50,000 nt of DNA. Origin: an uncultured Marinilabiliaceae bacterium (GTDB lineage: Bacteria; Bacteroidota; Bacteroidia; Bacteroidales; Marinilabiliaceae). The position numbers and the translations under genes are program-made. Below, piece by piece: positions 49,933 to 50,000 of the stretch. The first letter of the stretch is position 1. Each line of letters begins with the position of its first letter. The stretch spans positions 1 to 50,000 of the forward strand of contig CALEUX010000005.1 of assembly GCA_937920475.1 (NCBI GenBank), given 5' to 3'. The notes below the pieces were generated by a model. The model ran no database searches, had not been told where the DNA came from, and saw only the letters and a program-made list of their open reading frames with translations.

Positions 49933-50000
49933 ATGTAGTTATTAACAGCTAACTGTTTATAACTTAACGAAAAAAGGGAGCTCATATATTTCCTTATTTC

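Overview
The window is a low-GC bacterial chromosome segment that reads as Bacteroidota, probably an environmental member of the Bacteroidales/Marinilabiliales. The evidence is the promoter grammar (TTTG, a 19-21 base spacer, then TAnnTTTG, seen before both tRNA genes, sdhCAB and rplM), paired short TonB-family proteins with the MEIKK/MEVKK start, a single-anchor SdhCAB complex, LytS/LytTR and hybrid histidine kinases, a DUF2723 membrane protein, and the rplM-rpsI-rpsB-tsf block. Genus and species cannot be fixed from sequence alone. There is no prophage, CRISPR array, transposase or rRNA operon in the window.

Layout. 1-5 kb: a small membrane protein, rbfA, a SAM methyltransferase, a LolC/E-type permease and dusB. 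5-8 kb: a TPR sensor kinase of the LytS type overlapping its LytTR response regulator. 8-13 kb: trpS, a PAP2 phosphatase, a Spy-like charged periplasmic protein and a soluble PAS histidine kinase. 13-20 kb: sdhCAB on the minus strand, hflX and two tandem TonB paralogs. 20-26 kb: tRNA-Ala(GGC), a YbhN/LPG-synthase-type flippase-like protein, then a ModA-like binding lipoprotein directly followed by a large hybrid kinase. 26-32 kb: a minus-strand cluster DUF2723 / polysaccharide deacetylase / purD / polytopic membrane protein. 32-38 kb: tRNA-Gln(TTG), a small outer-membrane barrel, a TlpA-like thioredoxin, unknown proteins, sfsA and larE. 38-42 kb: an arsenic resistance operon (arsR, thioredoxin-type arsC, a C_GCAxxG_C_C cysteine protein, acr3) followed by an MFS transporter. 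42-46.5 kb: CAP-domain protein, VTT membrane protein, CDF-like cation transporter, unknown surface protein, 3-methyladenine glycosylase and guanine deaminase. 47-50 kb: rplM, rpsI, rpsB, tsf and a strong terminator.

What stands out. (1) A family of about 200-250 bp intergenic inverted-repeat elements is present in at least five copies. They share AT-rich terminal repeats (CTGTTTAAATTTA) and an internal hairpin whose two arms change together (TCCCG/CGGGA versus TTCCG/CGGAA). They look like an undescribed MITE or structured-RNA family. A second, unrelated hairpin element lies before rplM. (2) The ModA-like lipoprotein plus hybrid kinase pair, with no transporter genes, looks like a ligand-sensing system. 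The kinase also has a receiver domain in which Glu replaces the phospho-acceptor Asp. (3) The ars operon starts with two 16-bp operator-like palindromes that are exact reverse complements of each other. (4) Candidate RNA leaders precede rplM and rpsB.
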